DNA from: Chitinimonas viridis
Lineage (GTDB): Bacteria > Pseudomonadota > Gammaproteobacteria > Burkholderiales > Chitinimonadaceae
Reading direction: 5' to 3'
Assembly: GCF_030409555.1 (NCBI RefSeq)
Contig: NZ_JAUFPU010000002.1
Location: 186,001-250,000, forward strand
DNA: 64,000 nt
A program made the translations under genes and the position numbers. Below, in pieces: positions 46,898 through 56,859 of the stretch. The notes below the pieces were generated by a model. It was not told where the DNA came from and did no database searches. It worked only from the letters and a program-made list of their open reading frames with translations. Every line of letters starts with the position of its first letter. Within the stretch, counting starts at the first letter, position 1.

Positions 46898-49158
46898 CAA
46901 CTTCGATCAAAATCTTGAAGACCGTTAAGCCACCGCTTCGTTGGGTGCCAGAGCAAGGTGAGTTCACCATCGAGTTTCTCAAGAGCAAGTCGAAAGATGC
47001 AAATGGACCGAGCTATGCGGCCTTGACCGAGGGAGCAGACTCCATATTGCATGAAGCGCAGCGTATCTTGGGACGGTGCCTTCCTCCGGGAAATATAGAA
47101 GAAGACCCTGAAACAGGGTTGGTTGTAGGGTACGTCCAGAGCGGGAAAACGCTCTCATTCGAGACAGTGATCGCCCTGGCCCGCGACAATGGGTACGGCA
47201 TGATCATAGTCTTGGCGGGCACGAAGAATAATTTACGGGATCAGTCTGAAGAGCGACTAAAGAAAGATTTGGGAATCGATGACGGTGGTGATCACTGGTA
47301 CCACCTGTCGAATCCGACTACTTCTGCCAAGAACCAGATTGAAACGCGCCTCCAGGCTTGGCAGAAGAAGTCCACCAAGAAGGCGCTGCTTATCACCGTG
47401 CTCAAGCACGGTGGGCGCATAGAGGATTTAGCTAAAGTTTTGGCCAAATTGGACTTGTCATGCGTTCCCAGCCTCATCATTGACGATGAAAGCGATCAGG
47501 CAAGCTTAAATACCAAGGCCGCCCGTATAAAGGCAGGCTTGGCTGCAATCAACGAAGTGAGCACTACCTACAAGTCCATATTGACCTTGCGCGCAGTTTT
47601 GCCGCATCACTCGTATTTACAATACACGGCGACCCCGCAAGCAAACTTGCTCCTTGTCCAAACTGACTTTCTCAACCCAAATTTTGCTGAACTAGTAACC
47701 CCTGGGGAATCCTACACTGGAGGGACAGCGTTCTTCATAGACAACGCAGACCTGATTGTTGAGATTCCGACCAAGCAAGTCCCCAGCAAGACCAATAATG
47801 TTGTAAGCCCCCCCAAATCACTCTTGCAGGCGCTGCGCTACTTCTTGCTGGCTGCGGCACATCACTCACTAACAAGAGAAAAGGGCATCAAGGCGAAGGA
47901 CCGGAACAGGTCAATGATGGTACATCCAGCGATGGCCACATCGTCGCACAAGACTTATAAGTCTTGGGTGGATAAAGCACTTAAGACATTGCGGCGCACT
48001 GTGGAAGACCTGCACGCATCAGATCCGGCTGTTGCCGGAGCAAAATTTGAGGTCGAGTACGAGTCGCTAGCCAAGAGTTTTCCAGACATACGTCCACTGC
48101 GAGAGTTGATTGCTGAATTGCTCGATGAAGTCTTCGATGAACTAAACGTCGTCGAAGTAAATGGAACAAAGGATGCGGAGAAGAAGGTTAATTGGAGGGC
48201 TACTCGCTATTGGATTCTTGTCGGCGGCGCGAAACTGGATCGTGGGTATACCGTTGAGGGGTTGTGCATTACATATATGCCGAGGCCGCTTGGCTCCGCC
48301 CCTGCGGCGGATACCTTGCAGCAACGTGCCCGCTTCTTTGGTTATAAGAAGCCATATCTTGGCCTATGTCGAGTGTTTGTCCAAGGTACGGTGAAGGCCG
48401 CTTTCACCGAGTACATAGAGCATGAAGAGTTTGTACGTGAAGCACTAGCCAATCACCGAGGACTTCCGCTGGCAAAATGGCGGCGCGACTTTATTTTGAC
48501 CGAAATGCTTAAGCCTACCCGAGGCAACGTCATCGGCCTTGGCATTCGTAGAATCCCCGTCAATGGCTGGTTAGTTCCGAAGGTGATGCAGCGTGATGAC
48601 AATGCGGCGGCTGCAAATCGTACATTGTTAATCGATGTCGTTACGAAGTGGAGGCGTGACTTCGGGCCTGACGAAAATGCTGCGACAGTTCTGAGCGGAG
48701 TCAAAGATTCACCACACAATGTGATCGTCGATATCCCCCTACGAAACGTGCTTGATGACTTTCTGCTCAATGTCCAGGTCCGAGATCCAAGTGACGCCGA
48801 GCAACACACGGCTATGCTAATCGGGTTAGCAGCGATGCTTAGGGAGGACGAGTCGCTGAAGGTGGATGTGTTCCTCATGAACAGGCTAGATACCGGGTAT
48901 CGAACTCGCGAAGCCGGGCATGGGTTGCCTGCGGAGCATCGCTTTGCGCCAATAAATCAATACTTCAGCCAGAGTGCAGGCATGCTGAATGATCGTGATC
49001 ACTGCTTTAGTGACAGGATTACACTACAGCTTCGCAAATTCGATTTAGGCACGCATCAACGGGACAAGAGTAAAGCCGACATCAAAGATGTGACGTGGTT
49101 TGCGCTAAATGTCCCAGCCAAACTTCGAAAGGCGCTTCTAGTGGAAGAAAGGGGCTGA
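46894..49158 (+). CDS. Z1 domain P-loop ATPase
   Basis: 754 residues. Walker A is VQSGKT (81-86) and the Walker B region is LIIDDESDQ (D197, D198, E199, D201). The Z1 hallmarks follow: YTATPQANLL, GGAKLDRGYTVEGLCITYMPR and LQQRARFFGYK with its arginine. Z1 proteins are superfamily II-like helicase/translocase proteins found in defence operons. It overlaps the GHKL gene by the four bases ATGA and is followed one base later by the PD-(D/E)XK gene. The role is probably DNA translocation or sensing of unmodified DNA. Confidence 0.9.
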   Translation: MTTSIKILKTVKPPLRWVPEQGEFTIEFLKSKSKDANGPSYAALTEGADSILHEAQRILGRCLPPGNIEEDPETGLVVGYVQSGKTLSFETVIALARDNGYGMIIVLAGTKNNLRDQSEERLKKDLGIDDGGDHWYHLSNPTTSAKNQIETRLQAWQKKSTKKALLITVLKHGGRIEDLAKVLAKLDLSCVPSLIIDDESDQASLNTKAARIKAGLAAINEVSTTYKSILTLRAVLPHHSYLQYTATPQANLLLVQTDFLNPNFAELVTPGESYTGGTAFFIDNADLIVEIPTKQVPSKTNNVVSPPKSLLQALRYFLLAAAHHSLTREKGIKAKDRNRSMMVHPAMATSSHKTYKSWVDKALKTLRRTVEDLHASDPAVAGAKFEVEYESLAKSFPDIRPLRELIAELLDEVFDELNVVEVNGTKDAEKKVNWRATRYWILVGGAKLDRGYTVEGLCITYMPRPLGSAPAADTLQQRARFFGYKKPYLGLCRVFVQGTVKAAFTEYIEHEEFVREALANHRGLPLAKWRRDFILTEMLKPTRGNVIGLGIRRIPVNGWLVPKVMQRDDNAAAANRTLLIDVVTKWRRDFGPDENAATVLSGVKDSPHNVIVDIPLRNVLDDFLLNVQVRDPSDAEQHTAMLIGLAAMLREDESLKVDVFLMNRLDTGYRTREAGHGLPAEHRFAPINQYFSQSAGMLNDRDHCFSDRITLQLRKFDLGTHQRDKSKADIKDVTWFALNVPAKLRKALLVEERG

Positions 49159-49159
49159 C

Positions 49160-50125
49160 GTGGAGGTGTTCGCCAACTTCACGAGACTGCCATTGGCAAA
49201 ATCCGCCGTCGACTTTTCGGCTATTCCCTTGCCATCCCGGCAACGAGATTTCCTTGCAAAGTCGGTAGATGGTAGCCCAGTCTTCTTACTCCATGATTCC
49301 AGTTCTGCCAGTTACGTGCCGGCAGTTGAGTTAAAGAGCGTATCGGCACGATTCCATTGCACTTGCCAAGTAACAACCACAAACGATGCGGTTGAGGGCC
49401 AGTTCGCCGTAGTGTCCTGCCGCGCAGACGTGCCCGAGCTTTATGAACTGTTCATCAGGTGCTTTGGCGCTGCCATAGAGCAACTGCCAGACGTCGCCTC
49501 TACCACCGATATCCACGCCAGTGTTATACGACTAATTGACTTGTTCCGCTCTCTTAGTCGCCCCGGCAATCGTGAACTCGCTGGGTTGTGGGGCGAGTTG
49601 TTTGTAATCTCTATGTGCAAGGACCCAGCCAAAGCAGTACGTGCTTGGCACGCTGATCCGTACGAGCGCTTCGATTTCTCATTGCCTGGCTCTTGGCTGG
49701 AGGTTAAGTCAACTCTCGGAGAAGAGCGTCAGCATGAATTTGGGCTTGAACAGTTGCAGCTGCCGACAACAGGGCAGGCATACGTGGCGTCGTTGCTACT
49801 TCAACCTCTTACCGGAGGAGTGAGCGTAGTCGATCTTGCGACAAGCATTACATCGATGCTCGTTAGTCAGCCGAAGCTTAGGGAAAAAGTCTGGGAGAAC
49901 GTCGCTTCTGCTCTGGGTATCGAGTTTTCGGAGAGGCTTGATAGAAGATTTGACCCGCAATGTGCAGAGAGAGGCTTGCGAGTGTTCTCTGCTTTAGACA
50001 TACCTGCTCCCGATGCACCCGCTGACCCTAGGGTTACGAGAGTAAGGTTTCGTACAGACCTTAGCACTGTTCATTCTTCCGTTGCGGGATCAGCAATTGA
50101 TGCATTGAACGATTTTTTCGCTTGA
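49160..50125 (+). CDS. PD-(D/E)XK nuclease-like protein (DUF4420)
   Basis: 321 residues, GTG start one base after the Z1 stop. The nuclease core is GLWGELFVIS (E146) then RFDFSLPGSWLEVKST, giving D172, E181 and K183 as the D...ExK triad. The family, DUF4420, is annotated as PD-(D/E)XK motif protein and regularly follows Z1 genes. It is expected to cut DNA that lacks the methyl mark set by the first gene of the run. No second nuclease is present, so this is the likely effector. Confidence 0.85.
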   Translation: MEVFANFTRLPLAKSAVDFSAIPLPSRQRDFLAKSVDGSPVFLLHDSSSASYVPAVELKSVSARFHCTCQVTTTNDAVEGQFAVVSCRADVPELYELFIRCFGAAIEQLPDVASTTDIHASVIRLIDLFRSLSRPGNRELAGLWGELFVISMCKDPAKAVRAWHADPYERFDFSLPGSWLEVKSTLGEERQHEFGLEQLQLPTTGQAYVASLLLQPLTGGVSVVDLATSITSMLVSQPKLREKVWENVASALGIEFSERLDRRFDPQCAERGLRVFSALDIPAPDAPADPRVTRVRFRTDLSTVHSSVAGSAIDALNDFFA

Positions 50126-50168
50126 GGTTGAGGAACCGCCCTGACTCAACTCTCAACGCCGCGTAAGA

Positions 50169-50192
50169 CCTCGCCTTAGACCACTGGCGAGG
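50169..50192 (+). terminator. Stem-loop after the defence operon
   Basis: CCTCGCC and GGCGAGG pair around a ten-base loop 43 bp after the nuclease stop. No clear T-run follows, so terminator function is uncertain. Confidence 0.35.
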
Positions 50193-50297
50193 CCACTTTG
50201 GTACCCGTTTGGTCAATTTCCACAAACAATAGTTTTTCAATTACCTGCTCGGCAATGATAAACAAAGCCCGCCCCATTGCTTGGTGCCAGCCCCCGC

Positions 50298-51554
50298 CTA
50301 CGCCCGCATACGCTTCGTCTTGAAGGTGCCCCAGCCATTCTCCAGCAGGCCGATCAGGAAGGACTTGAAACCCGACTCTGTCGGCTTGGGATTGCGGCCC
50401 TTGCCCATGCGGCGTAACTGGCGGGTGTACCAGGTGATTTCCATCAGCGCCATACGATCCACTGCCTTGATCCCCGTACGGATGGGGCGTACGTGATGGT
50501 AGGTGGCGTGGCCTGCCAGTAGCCGGTTCGGTGCGTCGGGCTCAATGGCGAGCAGCCGTGCCAGCCCGACCAGGTCGATGGCGCCAGAGTTGATGGCAGC
50601 GGCCATGCCCTCTGCCGTGCGAAACCCGCCGGTCAACATCAGGGGTGTATCGACAGCGGCACGGGCTTTTTCGGCAAATTCAAGAAAATAGGCCTCGCGC
50701 TGGCGCGTGCTTTCCTTGGCGCGTATGCCCGTCATGGCCGGTGCCTCGTAGGTGCCACCCGATATCTCTATCATATCGATACCAGCGGCGGCCAAGGCCT
50801 TGAAGGTGTCTATCGATTCCGCTTCGCCGAAGCCCCCTTTCTGGAAGTCGGCCGAGTTCAGCTTGATGCCCACCGGGAACTGCCTACCCACTGCATCGCG
50901 GATCGAGGCCAGCACGCGTAACACGAAACGGCGACGGTTTTCCGGGCTACCGCCCCATTGGTCCTCACGCACATTGTGATGCGGCGAGAGAAACTGGCCC
51001 ACCAGATAGCCATGGGCACCGTGAATCTGGATTCCGGTGAACCCGGCCTCCTTGGCCAGCCGTGCTGCCGTGCCAAAGCGCTGGATGATGTCCTCGATCT
51101 CGGCGTTCTCCAGCGCTCGCGGTGTTGCGAAAAAGCGCTGCAGGGCCGGCACAAAAGGGACGGCCGAAGGTGCTACGGTTTCACGATTGAGCCCCTGCGG
51201 GGCCTGCTTGCCTGGATGGTTGAGCTGCATCCACAGCTGATTGCCCTGGCGCGTGCCCGCACTGGCCCAGCGCCTTAGGCTTTCCCTATCCCTGTCGTCT
51301 TCAAGCACGATATTGCCAGGCTCGCCCAAGGCGCGCCGATCCACCATCACATTGCCGGTAATCAATAGGCCGGCGCCCCCTTCGGACCACCGCGCATACA
51401 GCTGCTCAAGCGCATGCGTCACACGATTGTCGGCCGTACCCAAGGCTTCACTCATGGCAGCCTTGGCAAGCCGATTGGGCAGGATCAGGCCGCTGGGCAG
51501 GGTGAGGGGTTGGCCTAGTATCTCGTGCGCGGGGCGGCTGGCGGCAGTTTGCAT
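50298..51554 (-). CDS. NADH:flavin oxidoreductase, Old Yellow Enzyme family
   Basis: 418 residues. FMN-barrel signatures are clear: LPNRLAKAAMSEALG at the start, MQLNHPGKQAP, GFTGIQIHGAHGYLVGQFLSPHHNVREDQWGGSPENRRRFVLRVLASIRDAVG (the substrate His pair and Tyr region), and DTPLMLTGGFRTAEGMAAAI near the C-terminus. Such enzymes reduce activated C=C bonds with NAD(P)H. The length matches the longer OYE-like group (FadH N-terminal-like without the Fe-S part). Right-hand neighbour of the defence island, on GC-rich core DNA. Confidence 0.85.
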   Translation of the reverse strand: MQTAASRPAHEILGQPLTLPSGLILPNRLAKAAMSEALGTADNRVTHALEQLYARWSEGGAGLLITGNVMVDRRALGEPGNIVLEDDRDRESLRRWASAGTRQGNQLWMQLNHPGKQAPQGLNRETVAPSAVPFVPALQRFFATPRALENAEIEDIIQRFGTAARLAKEAGFTGIQIHGAHGYLVGQFLSPHHNVREDQWGGSPENRRRFVLRVLASIRDAVGRQFPVGIKLNSADFQKGGFGEAESIDTFKALAAAGIDMIEISGGTYEAPAMTGIRAKESTRQREAYFLEFAEKARAAVDTPLMLTGGFRTAEGMAAAINSGAIDLVGLARLLAIEPDAPNRLLAGHATYHHVRPIRTGIKAVDRMALMEITWYTRQLRRMGKGRNPKPTESGFKSFLIGLLENGWGTFKTKRMRA

Positions 51555-51716
51555 GGCATACCCCTGGGAGGTAGGTTGACTGGCTTATATGTCGTGCGTG
51601 GAGGGTTAGCAGGGGCCGCTTATCAACACGGCGGCGTTTTCCGGCTACTGACCCAGCACGTTATGAAGCAACCATCAAAGCATAGCAAACGCGCAGGGCA
51701 CCCTCACACAGAAGAA

Positions 51717-51735
51717 AAGCCGCCAATGGCGGCTT
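51717..51735 (-). terminator. Terminator of lipA
   Basis: AAGCCGCC and GGCGGCTT pair around a three-base loop; on the minus strand TTTTCTT follows. It sits 79 bp beyond the lipA stop. Confidence 0.8.
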
Positions 51736-51813
51736 CTCTTACTAACCAGGCTTAAAGCGCAGACCTGTCAGACTGTATCGCTTTTATCGTCGCTCTGAGC
51801 GAAGGTGCCTGCA

Positions 51814-52785
51814 TTACAAACCTGCGTCATGCGCCTGCTGATCTGCATGGTAGGAGCTACGCACCAGCGCGCCGACGGCAGCGTGCTTGAAGCCCATGCG
51901 GTAGGCCTCGGCCTCGAAGGCCTTGAACTGGTCGGGGGTGACATAGCGCAGCACCGGCAGGTGGGAGTTCGACGGTGCCAGGTACTGGCCTATGGTGATC
52001 ATGTCGATATCGTGGGCGCGCATGTCGCGCATCACTTCCAGCACCTCTTCATCGGTCTCGCCCAGGCCCACCATGATGCCGCTCTTGGTCGCCACATTCG
52101 GGTTGAGCGCTTTGTAGTCCTTCAGCAGCTTGAGCGAATGCAGGTAGTCGGAGCCTGGCCGTGCCTGCTTGTAGAGGCGCGGCGCGGTTTCCAGATTGTG
52201 GTTCATCACGTCTGGCGCTGTCTTGGTCAGGATATCGATGGCGATATCGAGCCGGCCACGGAAATCCGGCACCAGCACTTCGATCTGGGTGCCGGGCGAC
52301 AATTCGCGGGTCAGGCTGATGCAATCGGCAAAATGCTGGGCACCGCCGTCGCGCAGATCGTCCCGGTCCACCGAGGTAATCACCACATACTTGAGCCGCA
52401 GTGCGGCGATGGTCTCCGCCAGGTGGCGCGGTTCGTTGGTATCCAGCGGATTGGGGCGGCCGTGGCCCACATCGCAGAAGGGGCAACGGCGGGTACAGAT
52501 GTCGCCCATGATCATGAAGGTGGCCGTACCCTTGCCGAAGCACTCGCCGATATTGGGGCAGCTGGCTTCTTCGCACACCGAGTGCAGCTTCTGCTCGCGC
52601 AGGATGTTCTTGATCTCGTAGAAACGGCTGCCGCTGGGCGCCTTGACGCGTATCCAGTCCGGCTTTTCCAGCGGTTTGTCCAGCGGCACGATCTTGATGG
52701 GTATGCGGGCAGTCTTGGCCTCGCCCTTGAGCTTGACGCCTTGCTCGGCGCGGGCGGGCGGGGTAGTAACGACGGGCGAGGACAT
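51814..52785 (-). CDS. lipA: Lipoyl synthase
   Basis: 323 residues of the radical SAM enzyme that inserts two sulphurs into octanoyl groups on lipoyl domains. The auxiliary 4Fe-4S cysteines are in [12 protein letters not shown], the radical SAM cluster in CTRRCPFC, and the C-terminal Ser in [10 protein letters not shown]. The start at 52785 ([10 protein letters not shown]) fits the usual length; an extension to 52887 reads through unrelated residues. The lipB-type octanoyltransferase gene is next upstream, giving the complete de novo lipoylation path. Confidence 0.95.
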   Translation of the reverse strand: MSSPVVTTPPARAEQGVKLKGEAKTARIPIKIVPLDKPLEKPDWIRVKAPSGSRFYEIKNILREQKLHSVCEEASCPNIGECFGKGTATFMIMGDICTRRCPFCDVGHGRPNPLDTNEPRHLAETIAALRLKYVVITSVDRDDLRDGGAQHFADCISLTRELSPGTQIEVLVPDFRGRLDIAIDILTKTAPDVMNHNLETAPRLYKQARPGSDYLHSLKLLKDYKALNPNVATKSGIMVGLGETDEEVLEVMRDMRAHDIDMITIGQYLAPSNSHLPVLRYVTPDQFKAFEAEAYRMGFKHAAVGALVRSSYHADQQAHDAGL

Positions 52786-52960
52786 GCTTGGGGGTTCTTT
52801 CTTTGTTATGGGTACGACCGCAGGCCACCCTGGATCGCAACGCGACATGGCGCACAGGATGTATCGCTTCGCCCCCCAGCCATGCAAGGCCGATACGATA
52901 GATGTGCGCTGCGCCTTGCGTAGACCAAGCAGCTTGCAGCTGCACCCTTATATAAGCAGC

Positions 52961-54091
52961 TCAGCTAGCGGCCGGCTTGGCGCTCAGGGCGTAGTCTGCT
53001 GGCGAGGCAGTACCTTCCTGCCCCAGCAAGGCGTTGATTTTAGCGGCCAATTGCGGTGCAAGCGAGGCCGGCGTTTCCCGAATGCCAAAATCGGCCAGCT
53101 GTATCACCCGCAAACCGGCGTAGCCACAGGGATTGATCTGGCTGAACGGCGACAGGTCCATGTCCACATTCAGGGCCAGGCCGTGATAGCACTTGCCATC
53201 GCGTATGCGCAAGCCCAGCGAGGCGATCTTGGCTTCGTCCACATAGACGCCGGGGGCATCTTCCTTGCCATAGGCGCGTATGCCATGGTCAGCCAGCAGA
53301 TCGATGATGCTTTGCTCGATACGGCGCACCATCTCGCGCACACCCAGCTTGCGGCGACCCAGATCCATCAGCAGATAGCCTATCAACTGGCCGGGGCCGT
53401 GGTAGGTCACCTGGCCGCCACGGTCTATCGGCACGATGGGGATATTGCTTCTTTGCAGCACGTGTTCCGGCTTGCCGGCCTGGCCTTGCGTAAACACCGG
53501 TGGGTGTTCCAGCAGCCAGAGCTCATCGGAGGTGTTGCCATTGCGGTGGCTGGTCATGGTCTGCATGGCACGCCAGGTCGGGATGTATTCCTGCACCCCC
53601 AGCCAGCGGCTTGCTACGGTCGATCCGGCCAGCATGATCTCGTCCTGCAGCAGCATCAATGGCAGCTGCCTGCCTTCGGGCTGGGATGGCAGCATGCCTA
53701 TGGTGCGGGCGCCAAAGCGGTGATAGAAGGCTTCAGCCTTGGGTTCGGCGGCAATCAGCAAGGGCTCGCTGCGGCCCAGGTGCTGCCTGGCGGCCGCCAG
53801 CAGTTGGCGCCCCAGGCCTTGCCCCATGGTGCCCGGCAATACCCAGCAATGGATCAGCTCGGCCAGGCCGTCTACCCGTTCCACCATGGCAAAACCGACC
53901 GTGTCGCTGCCGCGTTCGGCCACCACGGCCCAATTGGCGGCCAGTTCCGGCTCGGTGACGGTCAACCCGTCATGCCAAAGCGCCAGCCATTCTGCCGGGT
54001 AGCCCCAGTGGGCCTTGGCTGCATGGGCAATGGCGCTAAGTGCCGCGGCCTCTCCCGGCCGCGCCGGGCGTAAGCTGAAGCCTGCACTCAT
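52961..54091 (-). CDS. lipB: GNAT acetyltransferase fused to octanoyltransferase LipB
   Basis: 376 residues, about 160 longer than LipB. Residues 1-145 form a GNAT domain with the acetyl-CoA loop [12 protein letters not shown] (88-98) and [12 protein letters not shown]. Residues about 160-350 are Lip[19 protein letters not shown], catalytic Lys288 in [10 protein letters not shown] and Cys322 in NPCGYAGL, spaced as in E. coli LipB. LipB moves octanoate from acyl carrier protein to lipoyl domains. The joint is continuous, with no stop or frameshift. It overlaps ybeD by four bases. What the GNAT part acetylates is unknown. Confidence 0.85.
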   Translation of the reverse strand: MSAGFSLRPARPGEAAALSAIAHAAKAHWGYPAEWLALWHDGLTVTEPELAANWAVVAERGSDTVGFAMVERVDGLAELIHCWVLPGTMGQGLGRQLLAAARQHLGRSEPLLIAAEPKAEAFYHRFGARTIGMLPSQPEGRQLPLMLLQDEIMLAGSTVASRWLGVQEYIPTWRAMQTMTSHRNGNTSDELWLLEHPPVFTQGQAGKPEHVLQRSNIPIVPIDRGGQVTYHGPGQLIGYLLMDLGRRKLGVREMVRRIEQSIIDLLADHGIRAYGKEDAPGVYVDEAKIASLGLRIRDGKCYHGLALNVDMDLSPFSQINPCGYAGLRVIQLADFGIRETPASLAPQLAAKINALLGQEGTASPADYALSAKPAAS

Positions 54092-54357
54092 AGCACGTAT
54101 TTCACCATGGGGTGTCCAGTCACGGCGCGATAGATTTCATCCAGCTGTGCCTGCGAGATGGCCGTCACCGTGACAGTCAGCGACACATAATTGCCGCCTG
54201 AACTGATACGCAGCTCGATATCCTCGGCCACGATATCCGGCGCATGCACCCGTACCAGCTCGAATATGGTCTGCGAAAATTCATCATGCCGCGCACCCAT
54301 CACCTTGATGGGGAAACGCGTTGGAAACTCGAGCAGGGGTTTATCCTGTTCACTCAT
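54088..54357 (-). CDS. ybeD: YbeD/DUF493 family protein
   Basis: 89 residues with the DUF493 ferredoxin-like fold: [32 protein letters not shown] and [39 protein letters not shown]. In enterobacteria ybeD lies between dacA and lipB, as here. The role is unclear, possibly regulatory for lipoate metabolism. It is three bases after the aminotransferase gene and overlaps the GNAT-LipB gene by four. Confidence 0.9.
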   Translation of the reverse strand: MSEQDKPLLEFPTRFPIKVMGARHDEFSQTIFELVRVHAPDIVAEDIELRISSGGNYVSLTVTVTAISQAQLDEIYRAVTGHPMVKYVL

Positions 54358-54360
54358 CGT

Positions 54361-55218
54361 CTATTCCTTTCCTGCCCGCATCACGGTGCGTTTGAAATCC
54401 TGGTAGTACTGGTCCAACTGCCTGGCCATGGGGCCGACACAGCCATCGCCCACTGCCTGGCCATCGAGTTCCACGATGGCCAGCACCTCCCGGGTGGAGC
54501 TGGTCATCCACAGCTCATCGGCATTGCGCACCTCTGCCTCGGTCACCGGGCGTACCTCCATGGGTACACCATGCTGGCGCGCAAGCTCTATTACCAGGTC
54601 GTAGGTAATGCCCGGCAGTATCAAATGGTTCTTGGGTGGGCAGGCGATCACGCCCTGCTTCACCACAAATACATTGCTTGCCGCACCCTCGGTCAACATG
54701 CCATCGCGGAACATCAGGCACTCGGCACAGCCCTGCTGTTTGGCCGCCTCGCGCAGCAGCACCGTGGGCAGCAGGTTGAGCGATTTGATATCGCAACGCA
54801 GCCAGCGGAAATCGGCATGACTGATGGCGCGCACACCCTTTGCCTTGGCCTCGGGCGATGGCGTGACCAGCGGGCTGGGGTTGATCAGCACAGTGGGGGC
54901 CACGCCAGCAGGGAAGGGAAAATCCCGCTCGCCGGCATTGCCGCGTGTCACATGCAGGTAAACGGACTGATCATCGTAGGCCTGCAGTCGTATCACCTCG
55001 CGCACCAGCTCTGCCCATTGCAGCGGTGTGTGCGGGTTGGGCAGCGAGATAGCTGCCAGGCTGGCGTCCAGCCGGGCCAGATGCTCATCCAGCCGGAACG
55101 GATTGCGCGAGTAGACAGGGATCACCTCGTACACCCCGTCGCCAAACAGGCAGCCGCGATCAAGCGCCGAGATCATGGCATCTTCAGCACGGCAAAACCG
55201 GCCATTCAGATAAAGCAT
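54361..55218 (-). CDS. dat: D-amino acid aminotransferase-like PLP enzyme (fold IV)
   Basis: 285 residues of the aminotransferase class IV. The PLP Lys is in RWLRCDIKSLNLLP (about 146), with AKQQGCAECLMFRDGMLTEGAASNVF and LPGITYDLVIELAR as the other family blocks, and DRGCLFGDGVYEVIPVY at the start. The D-amino acid branch is favoured by the gene context next to a D,D-carboxypeptidase; the ADC lyase and branched-chain types look similar. It may supply D-glutamate or D-alanine for peptidoglycan, or recycle D-alanine. Confidence 0.8.
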   Translation of the reverse strand: MLYLNGRFCRAEDAMISALDRGCLFGDGVYEVIPVYSRNPFRLDEHLARLDASLAAISLPNPHTPLQWAELVREVIRLQAYDDQSVYLHVTRGNAGERDFPFPAGVAPTVLINPSPLVTPSPEAKAKGVRAISHADFRWLRCDIKSLNLLPTVLLREAAKQQGCAECLMFRDGMLTEGAASNVFVVKQGVIACPPKNHLILPGITYDLVIELARQHGVPMEVRPVTEAEVRNADELWMTSSTREVLAIVELDGQAVGDGCVGPMARQLDQYYQDFKRTVMRAGKE

Positions 55219-55227
55219 TGCTAGCCC

Positions 55228-55698
55228 TTAGAGAGACTTGGAAAACGCCTGCTGCTGCTTGATAGCGGTATAGCCCAAACTCAGGTAGAAACAGTGTGCC
55301 TCGGGCCGCTCCATACCAGAGCGCAGGGTGATCCGGCCCACAGCCTGGGTGCGAGCCCAGTCCTCCAGACCCGCCATCAACGCCCGCCCCAACCCCTGGC
55401 CACGGCAGGCGACGTCCACCACCAGGCCACCCACTTCCACCGCCGGCTCCGCCTCCAGCACCACCCGCACATAGCCATGTACCCAGCCCAGTATCTGCCC
55501 CTGGGCATCGGCTACTACCAGCACCCTGTGGTCTGGTCTGGCCAGCATGAACTGCAAATTGTGGCCAAGCAGCTGATTTTCAATGGGATAGCCCAATTGC
55601 GCCGATAGGCGGGTCAAGCCCGCCTGATCGGCCAAAACCACCGGGCGCAGCGACCACCCCGGCTTAGCTACCTTGGCGTCTGTCCCTGCTTTCACCAC
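55228..55698 (-). CDS. GNAT family N-acetyltransferase
   Basis: 156 residues, GTG start. The acetyl-CoA loop is VDVACRGQGLGRALMAGLEDWA, preceded by GGLVVDV, and the end carries FYLSLGYTAIKQQQAFSKSL, usual in this family. The substrate is unknown. It is 9 bp before the aminotransferase gene on the same strand and belongs to the dacC-lipA block. A second GNAT is fused to LipB two genes on, but the two are clearly separate sequences. Confidence 0.8.
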   Translation of the reverse strand: MVKAGTDAKVAKPGWSLRPVVLADQAGLTRLSAQLGYPIENQLLGHNLQFMLARPDHRVLVVADAQGQILGWVHGYVRVVLEAEPAVEVGGLVVDVACRGQGLGRALMAGLEDWARTQAVGRITLRSGMERPEAHCFYLSLGYTAIKQQQAFSKSL

Positions 55699-55728
55699 CT
55701 ATCCATGACTCCGGTCCAGCACAGGCGC

Positions 55729-56859
55729 TCAGTTGAACCACAGCTTGACGCTATCGACACTACGACCGAAGAAACCAGCCTCTGGCACGGCAGTCAGTAC
55801 CTTAAGCGGCAGCTCGGCCAAGGGCTGGCCATCCACGCTCAGCTTGATGCTGCCCACCACCTGGCCGGCGACTACCGGCGCGGTCAAATGCGGCTTGAGC
55901 AGTACCTGTTTCTGCAGGCGGGCCGAGGCCCCCTTGGCCACCGCCACATACTGATCGGTATCAAAACCGACCGGCACCGTATTGCTGGCCCCCTTGTACA
56001 CCTTGACCTGGCTCACTGGCTGACGGGCCGCGAACAGCTTGGGCACGTCGAAGAACTGCATGCCATAGCCCAGCAGGCGGGCGCTTTCATTGGCACGGGT
56101 AACGTCAGAATCCGTACCCAGCACCACACTGAGCACCCGACGCTGTCCGTCGCGCTTGCTTGCCACCAGGCAGTAGCCTGCGCTGTCGGTGTGGCCGGTC
56201 TTCATGCCATCGACTTGTGGATCGCGGTACAGCAACAGGTTGCGATTGGGCTGGGAGATATTGTTGTAACGGAAATCCCGCATCGAGTAGATGGGATAGT
56301 GCTGCGGAAAATCGCGGATGATGGCGGCCGCCAGGATGCCCAGGTCGCGCGCTGTGGTGTAGTGCTGCGGATCAGGCAGGCCGGTGGAGTTCATGAAGTG
56401 GGTGTGCTTCATGCCCAGCCGGGCTGCCTGCTGGTTCATCATGCCGGCAAAGGTTTCCTCGGTGCCGGCGATGGCTTCGGCCAGCGTCACGCAGGCATCG
56501 TTGCCGCTCTGCACGATCATGCCCTTGATCATGTCGCTGACCGATGCAGGCTTCTTGGGGTCAAGAAACATGCGCGACCCTTCGGTGCGCCAGCCTTTTT
56601 CCGATACCGTAAATTGCTGATCCATCTTGATGCGGCCATCCTTCAACGCCTGGAAGGTCAGGTAGGCCGTCATCAACTTGGTCAGGGAGGCCGGTTCAAT
56701 ACGGCGGTCGGCATCCTTGGCAGCCAGGGTGGTACCGCTATTGAAGTCCAGCAGCAAATAGGCAGTTGCCGACAGATCAGGGGCGGGCGGCACGGGCAGT
56801 GCAGCAGCACCAGCCTGGACGGACAAGGCGACGGCCAGGGCAATCAGAGTATTTTTCAT
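55729..56859 (-). CDS. dacC: D-alanyl-D-alanine carboxypeptidase (PBP5/6 type)
   Basis: 376 residues. Signal peptide to about residue 19, then a penicillin-binding fold with S-x-x-K at S58-K61 (PASLTKLMT), S-x-N at S118-N120 (VQSGNDA) and K-T-G at K220-G222 (DGMKTGHTDSAGYC). The C-terminal half is the PBP5-like beta domain and ends near FGRSVDSVKLWFN, an amphipathic anchor. It removes the terminal D-Ala from pentapeptides in the periplasm. It heads the block with dat, ybeD and lipB. Confidence 0.95.
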   Translation of the reverse strand: MKNTLIALAVALSVQAGAAALPVPPAPDLSATAYLLLDFNSGTTLAAKDADRRIEPASLTKLMTAYLTFQALKDGRIKMDQQFTVSEKGWRTEGSRMFLDPKKPASVSDMIKGMIVQSGNDACVTLAEAIAGTEETFAGMMNQQAARLGMKHTHFMNSTGLPDPQHYTTARDLGILAAAIIRDFPQHYPIYSMRDFRYNNISQPNRNLLLYRDPQVDGMKTGHTDSAGYCLVASKRDGQRRVLSVVLGTDSDVTRANESARLLGYGMQFFDVPKLFAARQPVSQVKVYKGASNTVPVGFDTDQYVAVAKGASARLQKQVLLKPHLTAPVVAGQVVGSIKLSVDGQPLAELPLKVLTAVPEAGFFGRSVDSVKLWFN

